Of a stretch of 42,490 bases of DNA, positions 13,651 to 27,488 are shown piece after piece. Each line of letters starts with the position of its first letter. Positions within the stretch are counted from its first letter, which is position 1. The translations under genes and the position numbers were made by a program. This DNA comes from Saccoglossus kowalevskii (taxonomy: Eukaryota; Hemichordata; Enteropneusta; Harrimaniidae): NCBI RefSeq assembly GCF_000003605.2, contig NW_003141337.1, forward strand, positions 4,933-47,422, read 5' to 3'. The notes beneath the pieces were generated by a model. That model saw only the letters and a list, made by a program, of their open reading frames with translations. It had not been told where the DNA came from and ran no database searches.

Positions 13651-15613
13651 TAATTCATATCGTATGTATATATGTAGTGTAGACATCGCGACTCTGAAAT
13701 ATCAGGAATTTTCCAGTATATTCGTTACTTTGGGTAGGCCTCTCCGTTATATCTAATGTTGGTTGATTACTTTTTGTTTTGTATAAGGTAGTGGTTAATT
13801 GTATATAATCACAAGAAAATGTTAATGTAACTGACAATTTAACAATTGTTGTTGTTATGTGTGACTTCCTGTCCCGACTCAACTTGGCTCGAAGACGACA
13901 AACAACAGACAAGACGTAGACGCCGAGCGGAATGAAGTTGTTGATAAATACATATGTTCACCCAGAAACATCTCAGAAACATATCGACAACATCTAGCCC
14001 CTCAGCTCTCAGTAGCATTCTGTGATATTTTTAAATTTTATTTATTTTCGCGTGCGGGAAATAAAAGGGCAGATAGAACGAAACAATTTCTTTTGTTCTG
14101 TTGGTACATAGATTTCGAGCTTTTTGGGGGGACGAAACTAAAGAACGTTTTCATACATTTTTTCTCCAAAAACGATTTTCGTTTCGCCATATTGTAATAC
14201 AGCGATCACTGTAACATTTCCAGCTGAACGGCAGCAGCATTGCGATGCAACGGGCAAACGTAGTATTTTTAGTTAAATAATAAAGAAAATTACACTAGAA
14301 CAAAATCGGCAACGGGATGATGTTTCTAAATATCGCGGACAATTCAAGCATTTTCGTTGATCGGAAACCCTCCTTAACCTAGTATGCACCGGTCTCGATG
14401 TCACAAAGTGCGTTGTGGTCGTCGACTTCGTACTAAGGTACTCTATAAATGAGGCATTTTCAAAGGTCAGGGATTGTCTCATTTTCATTGACCATTTTAG
14501 GTCTTTAGCCAAGTGTGCCTTTAGTAAGAATAAAAATCGTACCAAGTAAATACCTACGAAACTGCATATATATCTTATTTTGCCTCCCAGACATGTATAT
14601 GTCTACTAATACATGCACATGCAAATGAGACTACAACGAAGCAGTGACTCAGCATGACATATGAACTCATCACTGACACATACAACGAACAATAGCTAAA
14701 TAACATAATACTATTAAACAACTTTGAGAGTGAAACACTTTTATCACACAACGCCATACTTCAAATTGTTGGCCATGGACAATCTATTTTATTTCCTTAT
14801 GTAATATTGAATTATTTTTTATATATTTGTCTTTGGAAATTGTTTTAACATTCAATGCACCAATTGTTACTGTGTTCTGTGTTAATTGGAAATGTTTACA
14901 TCTTTACTCCGGCGTTAAAACATATGAAATTGTATGCTATATGATATGATATGAATACAACACGGGCGTATAAATAGGATATACTTGGTAATCGTTATTC
15001 TGACTAATTACACGTTTTGGACAATGGTTTCATTAACATGTGATTAATTATGAGAAATCATATTACGTTTTAGTGTCTTTTTTAATGTTCCACAATTCTC
15101 TGTATATTTCCCAGTGTTACCGTTTGTAACACTAACAAACTACGACGATCCGCTATACGTGATTCCATTTACAGTGATCTACTGGTTGTGGATACAGACT
15201 TAGTTATACCATACCATGGCAAGTAACGCTATTAAAATATTTAACAAAACACCATTCTGTCAAAATTATTTTAGATTTTGAAGAAATGCAGAAGTGCCAC
15301 ACATTGAATGATGCCACTTAAGATGTCTTTTTACTAGTAAAACGTGCAAGTGATAGTGCTGTCACATAGTTTCACGTTTGCTACAATCTAGTGAAAATAA
15401 GTGCTACTTCTGACATTAGTCAGTGACTGCAATATCCAAGTGTCATGCAAAACAATGTCAAACCTGCACTATTCCCATCACAGTCTGGAACCTCTTGATT
15501 GTGTCACTAAAATGTTATCTATAGATTTTTTTATTACTGCCTATGTTGTAAATGAGCTATTGTAAATTACTTATATTTCGCACAGACTATAATATTATGT
15601 ATACGAAATTTCA
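13651..15613. other. intergenic DNA, nothing named
   Basis: No gene could be supported. A GC-richer block at about 14.05-14.55 kb contains a 90-codon minus-strand frame and a readable plus-strand frame; neither matches a family I recognise. It may be an old repeat copy. Confidence 0.35.
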
Positions 15614-16640
15614 GTGATCAGCTTTAAGTCACAATTTAAAAATCATTATAGACCATTCAAGAAACAGATAATTTATGTATCTTTTGAATCATATTATATG
15701 GATGCCCAGGAAGTAATTCTACTTACAAAGAAAGGAGCTTTTATAAATAGGAATAAATGCTCAGATTATAGCTTAAGCAGGCGACAGAAGGGAGAAATCC
15801 GTCAATTACTTGACGATACTGTGGAGTGTATCTCATTTCACACCGCCACGAGTTATGAAATCGATAATGTGAAATTGGCGGAACGGTTGACTAGTTTAAA
15901 AATTGTGAGACGCATATAGGAAATGTATTATGAGACTGGATATGTACAACCACGTAAACACGGCAGAAGGCATGGATCAGGGGAATCTTCTGAACCGGAT
16001 GTAGATCTAACTGATGGACCGAAAAAAGACGCCTTCTATAACGTATGCTGAAATCAAAGAAGTGCTTCGTTGTTACACGCCTGCAAAAAATGTTCCCAAA
16101 AGTACAATCGGGAAGACAGTTTGGGAAAAACTAAATGTTGGCAATTAGAGACATAAACGATTTGTGCCGAAACAGTACAGTTCCATCTAGAAAATATACA
16201 ATATTACAACGCCTTTATTCAGAACATCAAAACAAAAAATCTTTACACGGTCAAGTTCATGGATGACTCAGGGGTTAACAACATAATGGTTAGTTGCGCT
16301 ATGAACATTTCGTCTGGGAGGAGATGTATTGAAATTAGTATGTACGCAAACAGCGCCATCTATTTCCTCAGTCTTCCTTGTAAGTGTATATGGAGTGAAG
16401 TACACTTAGGTCATTTGACGCAACCGAGGCTCATGATAATGATGATCAACAAATACTGGTACCAGGTGATACGATTGTAGCCGACAATACACTATTTCCT
16501 GAAGAATGTCAGGATATTGTAAACTATTACACACAGAAATCATTACTGTATTATTTTACATGACAGTGTACGTGTGGTGGTGTACGACGGGCATTGTCCC
16601 ACCATAACGCTTATGAATATTTTAAAGTTTTACAGAGATT
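15614..16640 (+). mobile_element. Tc1/mariner-superfamily DNA transposon relic (transposase)
   Basis: Three collinear blocks on the plus strand resemble an IS630/Tc1/mariner transposase. An N-terminal helix-turn-helix region (SLSRRQKGEIRQLL and the following residues, 15614-15919) is followed in another frame by YYETGYVQPRKHGRRHG, the HTH-to-linker segment. Then comes KFMDDSGVN at about 16255-16281, matching the first catalytic Asp block (usually DE-T/S-G), and GDTIVADN at about 16468-16490, the second catalytic Asp block. The third catalytic acidic residue is not identifiable. The frame changes at least three times, so the gene is dead. Terminal inverted repeats were not located, so the limits are those of the coding remnant. 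Confidence 0.7.
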
Positions 16641-17089
16641 TGTTTAATTTAATCTATAACCACATAAAACATGTTGTCTTGTCCCTGATTATCACTGTGC
16701 CAGCTATACTTATGTGCTTGTGTGAGTGGTGACACGGCGTTGTTAACGCGCTTAGTCTGTACTTAAGGTTAAATAGAATATTTGGCTAATTTTTGCTGTG
16801 TCAAAGGAAACACGAGTTTGTTACAGACGCAGATGATGTGAGACATAAGTATAGTACATATCTAAAACTTTGTTTAGCCCAGACACCTACATGCCACAAT
16901 CTTAACATGGAACAAATTTACTAAAATGTTTAGTTGAAGGGGATACTGCAATATTCATCTTGACGACAACTTGATGCTCCTAAAAGAGGATACTATATTA
17001 TTGAAATATTTTACAATATTGCATACGGCTTTGTTTTAAATCACCCCCTTTCATATGTTTTTTGCCAGACAACATTATCAGGTTGGACA

Positions 17090-17730
17090 ATGTCACTGTT
17101 GCCATCACTTTTGTTATTGTGCCAAAGAAAACACATTACATGCTTGGGGCTACGGGACCATCTTGTCATCATAATGCTTTATCATAGCGTCGACCACACA
17201 ATTGCTACATTTCAGTCTAAAATATTTTCTTGTCATCAAAGTACGAGCAAAGCATTGTATTGTCCCAAAGTCATTAACGCTTTTATACACGCCGATTATT
17301 TACATTTTTACCAAAACCAATCAGATAGGCGCTCTATTGTTTGTGTACGTATTATGCTGCCAATCTCGCCTGTTCCCGGCACAATGAAACAACGCGTTTG
17401 CCAAGAAACGGTCTACTCAATGAAATTAGTGAAAGACTACATATATCTGAATACTTTTTATATGCACACTATATGGGTGTATATGTATTGGATGATTCAG
17501 GATATTCAACTTATCACAACTCTTCCACTCTTGCTTGGCAATGTCTTTTTCTTGTTTCACGACATCAGTTAACCAGGTCTGGCAATTCTTCTTAGCACGT
17601 TTCGTAGAATGATTTCAAATGACGTATTAGTAGTCATTAATTCTGTAAATTGTGTGCGTTTACAAGACAATTTGTGTCAAAGAAGAATAGTTGTTGGATT
17701 AGTTGACTCAGGCAATCACTGTCCTAAAGT
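17090..17730 (+). mobile_element. possible PIF/Harbinger transposase relic
   Basis: The frame at 17341-17595 has a segment reading SRHNETTRLPRNGLLNEI, then after about 25 residues VYVLDDSGYSTY. The order resembles the nuclease core of PIF/Harbinger transposases, where a G-S-x-H-D-S-R block precedes a L-x-G-D-S-G-Y block with a catalytic Asp. Flanking frames (17090-17572 and 17202-17387) are open but unrecognised. The copy is fragmentary, with no terminal repeats seen. The match rests on two short motifs and could be chance. Confidence 0.3.
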
Positions 17731-18012
17731 CTTTCAAAACGCTAAATAATTATGGCCAACTCTCCCGAAGCCCATTTCAGTTATTGAGTATTGAACTCCT
17801 ACTTGACCAAGCATTCAGAATTCTTAAAAACTTTCGGCAGTCGATATCGGTATGTATATAGGTTTATTAACAAGTGTGACTAATTGTAAATAAGTAATTA
17901 TTGCTTTCCTAGGCCTATATACAAACACATCAAAACAATGCTTACAATGTAATAGGTACAAGTAGAATATGATACTATTCTCGGTTTTAGATCACACGGA
18001 ATTAAATAATAA

Positions 18013-21000
18013 TTAATTTGTTAACAATTGTTTTCTAACTTCGAATGCTTTGAACACAAACACACAAATATTTCGTAGAATATCACCATTTGTTGCTTGA
18101 ACAAGCCTTTGAAATGTATCTACGGTTGGTTGGAATGAATACTGTTGGGGGATTAACTCTCGTCTTAATGTGTTATAGGCTAGACAAATCAACAGAAAAT
18201 GATATTCATCCTCAACAAAATTAGCACGACATACTACAGACTCTTTTCGTTGAAGGCAAACCTTCGCGCCGACCTTCTTCAATTCTAAGGGGTAAAACCC
18301 CACAGCGAAAACAGGCAAAAATGCGGACGAGTGAATTGCAATTTAAAGATAAATATTTCTCCGGTTCTCGCAGTACAAATTCAGAAAGAAAAATGTCCTT
18401 GCTACCTACTTCTTGAGCTAGCCAGACATACCCAAAGCCATATGAATACAAAATGTGTTTAATTGCCGTCACCCAGTTATTTCTACCTAGGTCATTTAGA
18501 TTACGGAACATTGAATATGCATGCCTAGGAATTCCCGTAGGGGGAGTTCTAAGAGTATAAGCCAAAACTTAATACAACGTTTAAGTGTGGAAACAAAAAT
18601 TGGAAGTCGCCCACATTCCCCAACTACAGCTTCTTTGGCAGTACCTTGAAGGAGCCCAAGTAGCCTCCTGCACCATTTCCTATGTACTTTTTCAATTTGG
18701 TCGTAGTATTGAAATCCTCATATTAATTTGAAATAGGTGTCAAAATGAACCCCATTAATTTTAACAGATAACGATAAAAGAATCCTGAGCGTTTTCCCAG
18801 CCTGGTCCGCTAAAGTAGAAACTGCTTTAGACCAAATGTTCCTGGAAGAAAGCACGATACCTAAATACTTAGGATAGGAAACAACTTCTAACTCGCTTCC
18901 CTCAAGGTACCACTTCTCGTTTCGTGAAGCATGACCGCCTTTGCGGAAAACCATAACTTTTGTTTTTTTGTAAATTAACTTTCATACACCACTTGCTACA
19001 AAATTGCGATAAAATATTAATCAAATTCTGCAGGTTTGGAATTGAGTCACTAAAAATGGCTACATCATCTGCATAAAGTAATGCGAACAGATTATAAATG
19101 TCCTGTGTTAGTTGAATCCCCAAATTTCCTGAGTTAACCAACATCAAATTTAATTCTTCAATAAAGAACCTAAATACAATAGGGCTCAACCTACACCCTT
19201 GTCTGACCCCTACCGGACATTCAAAGGAACTTGAAAGATTTGATTCAGATTTGACACAAGACTTAACATTACTATATATAGAACGCAATATACAAAACAT
19301 GTTACCATGGATACCAATTGTTAATAATTTATATAATAATAGTGAATTGTTTATTCTGTCGAATGCTTTAGAAAAATCCACGAAGAGACAATAAAATTTA
19401 CCACCCCTTTTTGCCAAATATCTCTGCACAATAGCATACAAAACAAAAATATTATCTATAGTACTGTGATTTTTTCGAAAACCCGACTGACAATCGAATA
19501 ACACGCCATTATATTCTGCCCATAAACTTAGCCTTTCATTTAAAATTGCCGTAAAATTTTTTCCTAAAACATGTAATAATGATATCCCCCGGTAGTTTTT
19601 TACATCATCCCCCGTGCTTCAATATGGGAATAACAACACCCGATGCCCACTCTTTCGGAAAGTTGCCTGAATTGTAAATAAAGTTGAACAGAAGGGTTAG
19701 AACAGGAAGAATAATTGGGGCCGAGAATTTAAAAAAACTCATTTGGAAGTCCATCGTCACCTGGCGCTTTACTATGCTTGAGTTTATTTAAACTTTTCAA
19801 AATTTCATCCTCCGTAATATCTTGGTTCAAATGATCAACCTCACCATTATTTTGGACGGATAACCCTGGAATTTTCCCCTGTAAGACTGCTTCCTCAACT
19901 GAATTCATGATTACATGATTCCCCGATTTGATTCACACTATACAGGTTACTGAAATTGATATTCAATTATGATTTACTTTTGAATAAATCTCTTTAGGAT
20001 TTCCCATAACTCAACTGAACCAGACACAGCTGCATCATTTAAACGGTCTTTGATGAATGCCTGCCACTCTTTCTTTTTTTCTTTACAGAGTAATTTGATT
20101 TTTTTCTTCGCATCTACGAATTCATTTAAATTAATCTCATTTCCCAGCCGTCTAAATAATTTCAGCTTATTATACGTACATCGTTTTCGTTGATGACATT
20201 CTCTATCGAACCATGATGGCTGATTGTTAGGTTGTTTATCGATATTTGTGACATTCTTAATTTCCATTTTTCTCCCAGCAAATTTCAACGCTGAATTTAA
20301 TTTGGACATTGCAATTTCAACATCAGGCAAGGCGTTGGTTGAATCCAAGATTCTTCGGATTTGATTTTCTTTGAAAACTCATCACTGTGTTTTTCATTCC
20401 ATCTAAAACGAACGTGTTTAGCAGACGACATAATATATGGATTTGTTTGCATAACCTTAGACTTATCTGGAACACAATTCATCTTGCAAATAATTGCCAT
20501 ATGGTCTGATCTATGACGCAATGGTATGTCAAAATCGATTACATAACTGAAAAGAGGTCATTGCAGAATACAGTAATCGACAACACTCGTCCCGTTTGCG
20601 TAATGCAAATAAAATTTCCAGTCGAATCATTTCCCAATCTTCCATTGGCTAATTGAACATCAAAATCTTTACACAACTCGATTAAAGATACACCTTGCGC
20701 ATTTACCACTTTGTAATTTGACGAGCGTGGCATGCAAAAATTGTCTGCATTGTAAACAGTGCTTTCAATAGGAAGAAATCGAGTCATCCACAATATCGTC
20801 AGCAATGATACCTGTTCTGGCATTAAAATCACCATTAACATAATATACAACTCTGGGTTTCCTGAAATATACTCAGTTAATTTTCCATTTAGTTTATCGA
20901 TATATTGAGAAGCATTTTCGGGGCGAATACAACAGCAACCAAACAAAAGATCTTCGTCCACAGATAATACCGACTTATCAAAACGAATAAAAATACAATT

Positions 21001-21530
21001 TTCTAAATCACATTGGATTTTGGTAATATTTCCAGCTAGGTATTTTTTCACATACAGTGCAACGCCTCCACTAGGTCTTCCTCTGATATTATGCCTAGTA
21101 GCGTGACTTGTAAACAGGATATACTTTTCTAAAAAGGCCAGATCAACATCGTTTGTACAAAAAGTTCAATTAGACCTACACTATCGGCAGATTAGCAGAA
21201 TGATATGAACTCAGCATTACATAATTTACTTCTAAGACCTTTGACATTCCATACTAAAAATGAGATACTATTGCTAGCATGGACACACTTGTCAACGATT
21301 TGTTTTGGGCTTTGGCCACGCCTCTATGGGATAATTTCCACTACCTTACCGGTATCTTCGTCAACTTTGAATCGCGATTTCTTTCTATTTTCATTCGTTA
21401 TAACAAGTTTATCATAACGTAAAAATGCTTTCAGTTTTGAGTTTCCTGCAATCAGGGTACTACGATGGCTGAAAATTTTAGCACGGATACCTCGAAGCCG
21501 CTTGGAGAAGTCCTCACCAACACTCACATT
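18013..21530 (-). mobile_element. LINE (CR1/L2/Jockey-like) with endonuclease and RT, degenerate
   Basis: The longest mobile element in the window. Reading the minus strand from 21530 down: a short segment before the endonuclease, perhaps the ORF1 tail (21527-21324); an APE-type endonuclease beginning SFLVWNVKGLRSKL (about 21.27 kb) and ending with the RSDHMA motif at about 20.51 kb (the SDH active-site triplet); a linker; then reverse transcriptase with motif 0/1 (SAP-type linker and NYRGISLL), QSGFRKNHST, motif A FVDFSKAFD, motif B GVRQGCRLSP, motif C LLYADD, and thumb PKYLGIVLSS (19504-18718). The C-terminal region has SYGFGYVWLAQEV and an EDEYHFLL cysteine motif (18565-18013). At least six frame changes or stops separate these blocks, so it cannot encode a working polyprotein. 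Almost full-length ORF2 is represented. It belongs to the same broad group as the copy at 12.5-13.65 kb but is a different subfamily. Confidence 0.88.
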
Positions 21531-22690
21531 TGACTCTTTTCAACGCCTCAGATATATGGGCCGGTGGCCTAGGAAAGCAATAAATACTTATTATAAATAC
21601 TTATTATATTACTAATTGTAAACGGGGAAAGGGGATTGGAAGAATTTGAAATTTACACATGCCATTTATGGTGTTCACATGTTTTACATTATGAAGTTTT
21701 TATGTATTTGTTTCTCTTTACCCACAGTTGTTTTGACAAAAACGTAAGCCCCACCGCCAGTTTGCAAATGTGCGCCTTCTTACATAACCCCCATTGTAAT
21801 AACACGATGTGTTAAACTTAGAAAGGTAGAATGTTACACTAAATACATTTTCATTTTACATTTCAAAGTAATTTGTTATCTGAATTGCAGTGTTTTATGG
21901 TTTTGCATGATAGTTCTGTTATTTTGAATTAAAACTAATGGTGACCAAATTATATATAAAGGTAGTTGCAGGCATAATGTTGTAGGGAAACTTCACAAAT
22001 TCTTATTTTGAAAATAGCTTATGGATGATATTGACTATTCCGAAATAATTTATAGGCCATTTATATGCAGAAAAAATGAAATCCAAATAAAACAAGGATT
22101 GCAAACACAATGGTTTGAGTGAAGATTTAAAATAAGATTTTATTGCAAATAAGTATTATTCATTGTTAACATTTTAATCTTTCAAAAATGCAAAATACAA
22201 ACTTGGCAATAATTGCGTCAACTCGGATACATTATAATGAGTTAGAATATCTACTATTAGAGTCATTTGAATTACATACCAAATAGACATGTATACATTA
22301 AATATTTGGTTACAGTTTTCATTTTACTCACATTATGACGTGTATAATCAAGTAATTCAATAAGTTAAGATACTATCCTTATATATAAACACATAGGTAC
22401 TTCTGATTTAGTTTTGAGTGAGTGTGGCATAGTATTGTAATAATGCATTATCTGGTTTCACACACAAACAAGAGAACATGCATGTATTTAGTGCCAAAAT
22501 GTTCTCGATCTTTTCTAATGAGTCCAACTATTTTCGTTTTTTGCGGATCTGTATCAGGGTATTCTCTATTGCCCACACAATGTTGATGAAGTTATTTCAC
22601 CCAGCAAGTAATAATGCAATCTTTGGTTTGTGTACACTTTTATTGCATATGTATATAAATAAATACACTATATCAGTAAATTATTACTTT
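21531..22690. other. AT-rich spacer between LINE and minisatellite
   Basis: No coding similarity was recognised. The 86-codon plus-strand frame at 22478-22738 runs into the satellite and looks fortuitous. Confidence 0.4.
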
Positions 22691-22692
22691 CG

Positions 22693-25600
22693 TGTCTACT
22701 ACACTAAAATGTCACATTGTGAATTTCCACTGCACTAAAATGTCACATTGTGAATGTCTACTAAACTAAAATGTCACATTGTGAATGTCTACTACACTAA
22801 AATGTCACATTGTGAATTTCCACTACACAAAAATGTCACATTGTGAATGTCTACTACACAAAAATGTCACATTGTGAATATTCATTGCATTAAAAAGTCT
22901 CATTGTGAATATCTACTGCACAAAAATATCACATTGTGAATATTCATTGCACTAAAATGTCACACTGGGAATATCTACTGCATTAAAATGTCACATTGTG
23001 AATATCCACTGCACAAAAATATCACATTGTGAATGTCTACTACACTAAAATGTCACTCTGTGAATATTCATTGCATTAAAATGTCACATTGTGAATGTCT
23101 ACTACACAAAAATGTCACATTGTGAATATTCATTGCATTAAAATGTCACATTGTGAATGTCTACTACACAAAAATGTCACATTGTGAATATTCATTGCAT
23201 TAAAATGTCACATTGTGAATATCCATTGCACAAAAATATCACATTGTGAATGTCTACTACACTAAAATGTCACTCTGTGAATATTCATTGCATTAAAATG
23301 TCACATTGTGAATGTCTACTACACAAAAATGTCACATTGTGAATATTCATTGCATTAAAATGTCACATTGTGAATGTCTACTACACAAAAATATCACATT
23401 GTGAATGTCTACTACACAAAAATGTCACATTGTGAATATTCATTGCATTAAAATGTCACATTGTGAATTTCCACTACACAAAAATGTCACATTGTGAATA
23501 TTCATTGCATTAAAAAGTCTCATTGTGAATATCTACTACACTAAAATGTCACATTGTGAATTTCAACTACACAAAAATGTCACATTGTGAATTTCCACTA
23601 CACAAAAATGTCACATTGTGAATATTCATTGCATTAAAAAGTCTCATTGTAAATATCTACTACACAAAAATGTCACATTGTGAATTTCCACTACACAAAA
23701 ATGTCACATTGTGAATATTCATTGCATTAAAATGTCACATTGTGAATATCCACTGCACAAAAATATCACATTGTGAATGTCTACTACACTAAAAGGTCAC
23801 ATTGTGAATTTACACTACACAAAATGTCACATTGTGAATATTCATTGCATTAAAAAGTCTCATTGTGAATATCTACTGCACTAAAATGTCACACTGGGAA
23901 TGTCTACTACACAAAAATGTCACATTGTGAATATTCATTGCATTAAAATGTCACATTGTGAATATCCACTGCACAAAAATATCACATTGTGAATGTCTAC
24001 TACACAAAAATGTCACATTGTGAATATTCATTGCATTAAAATGTCACATTGTGAATGTCTACTACACAAAAATGTCACATTGTGAATATTCATTGCATTA
24101 AAATGTCACATTGTGAATATCCACTGCACAAAAATATCACATTGTGAATGTCTACTACACAAAAATGTCACATTGCGAATATTCATTGCATTAAAATGTC
24201 ACATTGTGAATATCCACTGCACACAAATATCACATTGTGAATGTCTACTACACAAAAATGTCACATTGTGAATATTCATTGCATTAAAATGTCACATTGT
24301 GAATGTCTACTACACAAAAATGTCACATTGTGAATATTCATTGCATTAAAATGTCTCATTGTGAATGTCCACTGCACTAAAATGTCACATTGTAATGTCT
24401 ACTGCACTAAAATGTCACTTTGTGAATGTCCACTGCACTAAAATGTCACATTGTAATGTCCACTCTACTAAAATGTCACATTGTAAATGTCCACTCTACT
24501 AAAATGTCACATTGTAATGTCTACTGCACTAAAATGTCACATTGTGAATGTCCACTGCACTAAAATGTCACATTGTGAATGTCCACTCTACTAAAATGTC
24601 ACATTGTGAATGTCCACTGCACTAAAATGTCACATTGTAATGTCCACTCTACTAAAATGTCACATTGGGATTGTCCACTGCACTAAAATGTCACATTGTG
24701 AATGTCCACTGCACTAAAATGTCACATTGNNNNNNNNNNNNNNNNNNNNNNNNNNNNNNNNNNNNNNNNNNNNNNNNNNNNNNNNNNNNNNNNNNNNNNN
24801 NNNNNNNNNNNNNNNNNNNNNNNNNNNNNNNNNNNNNNNNNNNNNNNNNNNNNNNNNNNNNNNNNNNNNNNNNNNNNNNNNNNNNNNNNNNNNNNNNNNN
24901 NNNNNNNNNNNNNNNNNNNNNNNNNNNNNNNNNNNNNNNNNNNNNNNNNNNNNNNNNNNNNNNNNNNNNNNNNNNNNNNNNNNNNNNNNNNNNNNNNNNN
25001 NNNNNNNNNNNNNNNCTCTACTATAATGTCACATTGTAATGTCCACTCTACTAAAATGTCACATTGTAATGTACACTATATTAAAAAGGTAACATTGTGA
25101 ATATCTACTGCACTAAAATGTCACACTGGGAATGTCTACTACACAAAAATGTCACATTGTGAATATTCATTGCATTAAAATGTCACATTGTGAATATCCA
25201 CTGCACAAAAATATCACATTGTGAATGTCTACTACACAAAAATGTCACATTGTGAATATTCATTGCATTAAAATGTCACATTGTGAATGTCTACTACACA
25301 AAAATGTCACATTGTGAATATTCATTGCATTAAAATGTCACATTGTGAATATCCACTGCACAAAAATATCACATTGTGAATGTCTACTACACAAAAATGT
25401 CACATTGTGAATATTCATTGCATTAAAATGTCACATTGTGAATGTCTACTACACAAAAATGTCACATTGTGAATGTCTACTACACAAAAATGTCACATTG
25501 TGAATATTCATTGCATTAAAATGTCACATTGTGAATTTCCACTACACAAAAATGTCACATTGTGAATATTCATTGCATTAAAAAGTCTCATTGTGAATAT

Positions 25601-26740
25601 CTACTACACTAAAATGTCACATTGTGAATTTCCACTACACAAAAATGTCACATTGTGAATTTCCACTACACAAAAATGTCACATTGTGAATATTCATTGC
25701 ATTAAAATGTCACATTGTGAATATCCACTGCACAAAAATATCACATTGTGAATGTCTACTACACAAAAATGTCACATTGTGAATATTCATTGCATTAAAA
25801 TGTCACATTGTGAATATCCACTGCACAAAAATGTCACATTGTGAATGTCTACTACACAAAAATGTCACATTGTGAATATTCATTGCATTAAAATGTCACA
25901 TTGTGAATATCCACTGCACAAAAATATCACATTGTGAATGTCTACTACACAAAAATGTCACATTGTGAATATTCATTGCATTAAAATGTCACATTGTGAA
26001 TGTCTACTACACAAAAATGTCACATTGTGAATATTCATTGCATTAAAATGTCACATTGTGAATATCCACTGAACAAAAATATCACATTGTGAATGTCTAC
26101 TACACAAAAATGTCACATTGTGAATATTCATTGCATTAAAATGTCACATTGTGAATGTCTACTACACAAAAATGTCACATTGTGAATATTCATTGCATTA
26201 AAATGTCTCATTGTGAATGTCCACTGCACTAAAATGTCACATTGTGAATGTCCACTCTACTAAAATGTCACATTGTAATGTCTACTGCACTGAAATGTCA
26301 CATTGTGAATGTCCACTGCACTAAAATGTCACATTGTAATGTCCACTCTTCTAAAATGTCACATTGTGAATGTCCACTCTACTAAAATGTCACATTGTAA
26401 TGTCTACTGCACTAAAATATCACATTGTGAATGTCCACTGCACTAAAATGTCACATTGTGAATGTCCACTCTACTAAAATGTCACATTGTGAATGTCCAC
26501 TGCACTAAAATGTCACATTGTAATGTCCACTCTACTAAAATGTCACATTGTGAATGTCCACTGCACTAAAATGTCACATTGTGAATGTCCACTCTACTAA
26601 AATGTCACATTGTGAATGTCCACTCTACTAAAATGTCACATTGTGAATATCCATTGTACTAAAATGTCACATTGTAATGTCCACTCTACTAAAATGTCAC
26701 ATTGTAATGTACACTATATTAAAAAGGTAACATTGTGAAT
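22693..26740. repeat. 31-bp minisatellite array with higher-order organisation
   Basis: About 130 monomers of 30-31 bp in about 4.05 kb (including the gap). The invariant half is AAAATGTCACATTGTGAAT. The other half varies in a few classes: TGTCTACTACACA, TATTCATTGCATT, TATCCACTGCACA, TGTCCACTGCACT and TGTCCACTCTACT. Classes are not random: alternating dimers (about 62 bp) and trimers (about 93 bp) dominate 22.7-24.35 kb and 25.1-26.2 kb, while the last two classes fill 24.36-25.07 kb and 26.2-26.7 kb. Both blocks close with the same odd monomers (GTACACTATATTAAAAAGGT at about 25071 and 26709). The array ends about 750 bp beyond the stop codon of the minus-strand channel gene. No coding function is inferred. 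Confidence 0.95.
24730..25015. other. assembly gap (286 N) inside the minisatellite
   Basis: A run of N interrupts the repeat array. Repeat identity on both sides means that its true length, and even the join itself, cannot be trusted from the sequence. Confidence 0.99.
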
Positions 26741-27488
26741 AAGCACAACTCTAAAATTTATACCGATAATATATCATTGTTAATTCTTATAAGTATGAAT
26801 GCTATTCAACAATACTTTAATTTCATTAATTTGTAGTGAATATATACGGATACTAAGAAGATTTTGGGGTATGAAAGTTATTTTCACAGTGTTGCATTTT
26901 TCGTTTAGGCACAAGGGCCTCCTTTAAATTCCAAAAATAAATTGGGAAAACTTTCATTGTGTGAGACATGGTGCACATAATTAAACGTGTATTATCATCG
27001 ACAAGAAACAAATAAACGTGTATTTCAATTACATGCTGCCCAGTATCCACAGATTATTTAAGTGAACAGTGTTCAGTTACATGACGGTTTTCTCAATATT
27101 GTTGGCATTTTACCCAGTTATGTATTTGTTCTTTGTTGTTCTTTGACTCGTAAATTCCTCTATACGACTTGTCTTTAATGGTGGGTGGTTTTGTGTGTTA
27201 TTGCCACTTGGCAGCTGCACCCAAAAAGTATAAAGAATTTCGTAGTGGAGAAGGTCAATCAGGGTTAGTCAAAACGACGGATTATTAGCCTAGATATTGT
27301 TACCATACGGGGCATTTTTGGATGCAGTCTGTACAAAGGGAGTACACCAGTGTCAAATTTATATCTACTGATACAAACAGTATACAAGTAAAAAAACAAA
27401 GACACGACTGGCAAACTTATTATAGAATAAAGATAATATTGGCCTTTAATGTACGTATCAAAGAAGTAATATCAAGTTATTACTTAAA
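26741..27488. other. 3' flank of the channel gene
   Basis: Likely 3' untranslated region and downstream flank of the minus-strand channel gene. The only candidate polyadenylation signal I see close by is an ATTAAA variant at 27445-27450 (minus strand), about 40 bp past the stop, which is weak. A 65-codon minus-strand frame at 26853-27050 has no recognised similarity. Confidence 0.4.

Noticed and set aside
14273-14545. 90-codon minus-strand frame, with a readable opposite-strand frame
   Set aside because: Neither reading matches a family; could be a repeat, but not enough to name.
24665-25100. Long open frames across the N run
   Set aside because: Artefact of unknown bases inside the minisatellite.
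22693-26740. CRISPR-like array (regular short repeats)
   Set aside because: Units are contiguous 31-bp monomers without unique spacers, in an animal genome; it is a minisatellite.
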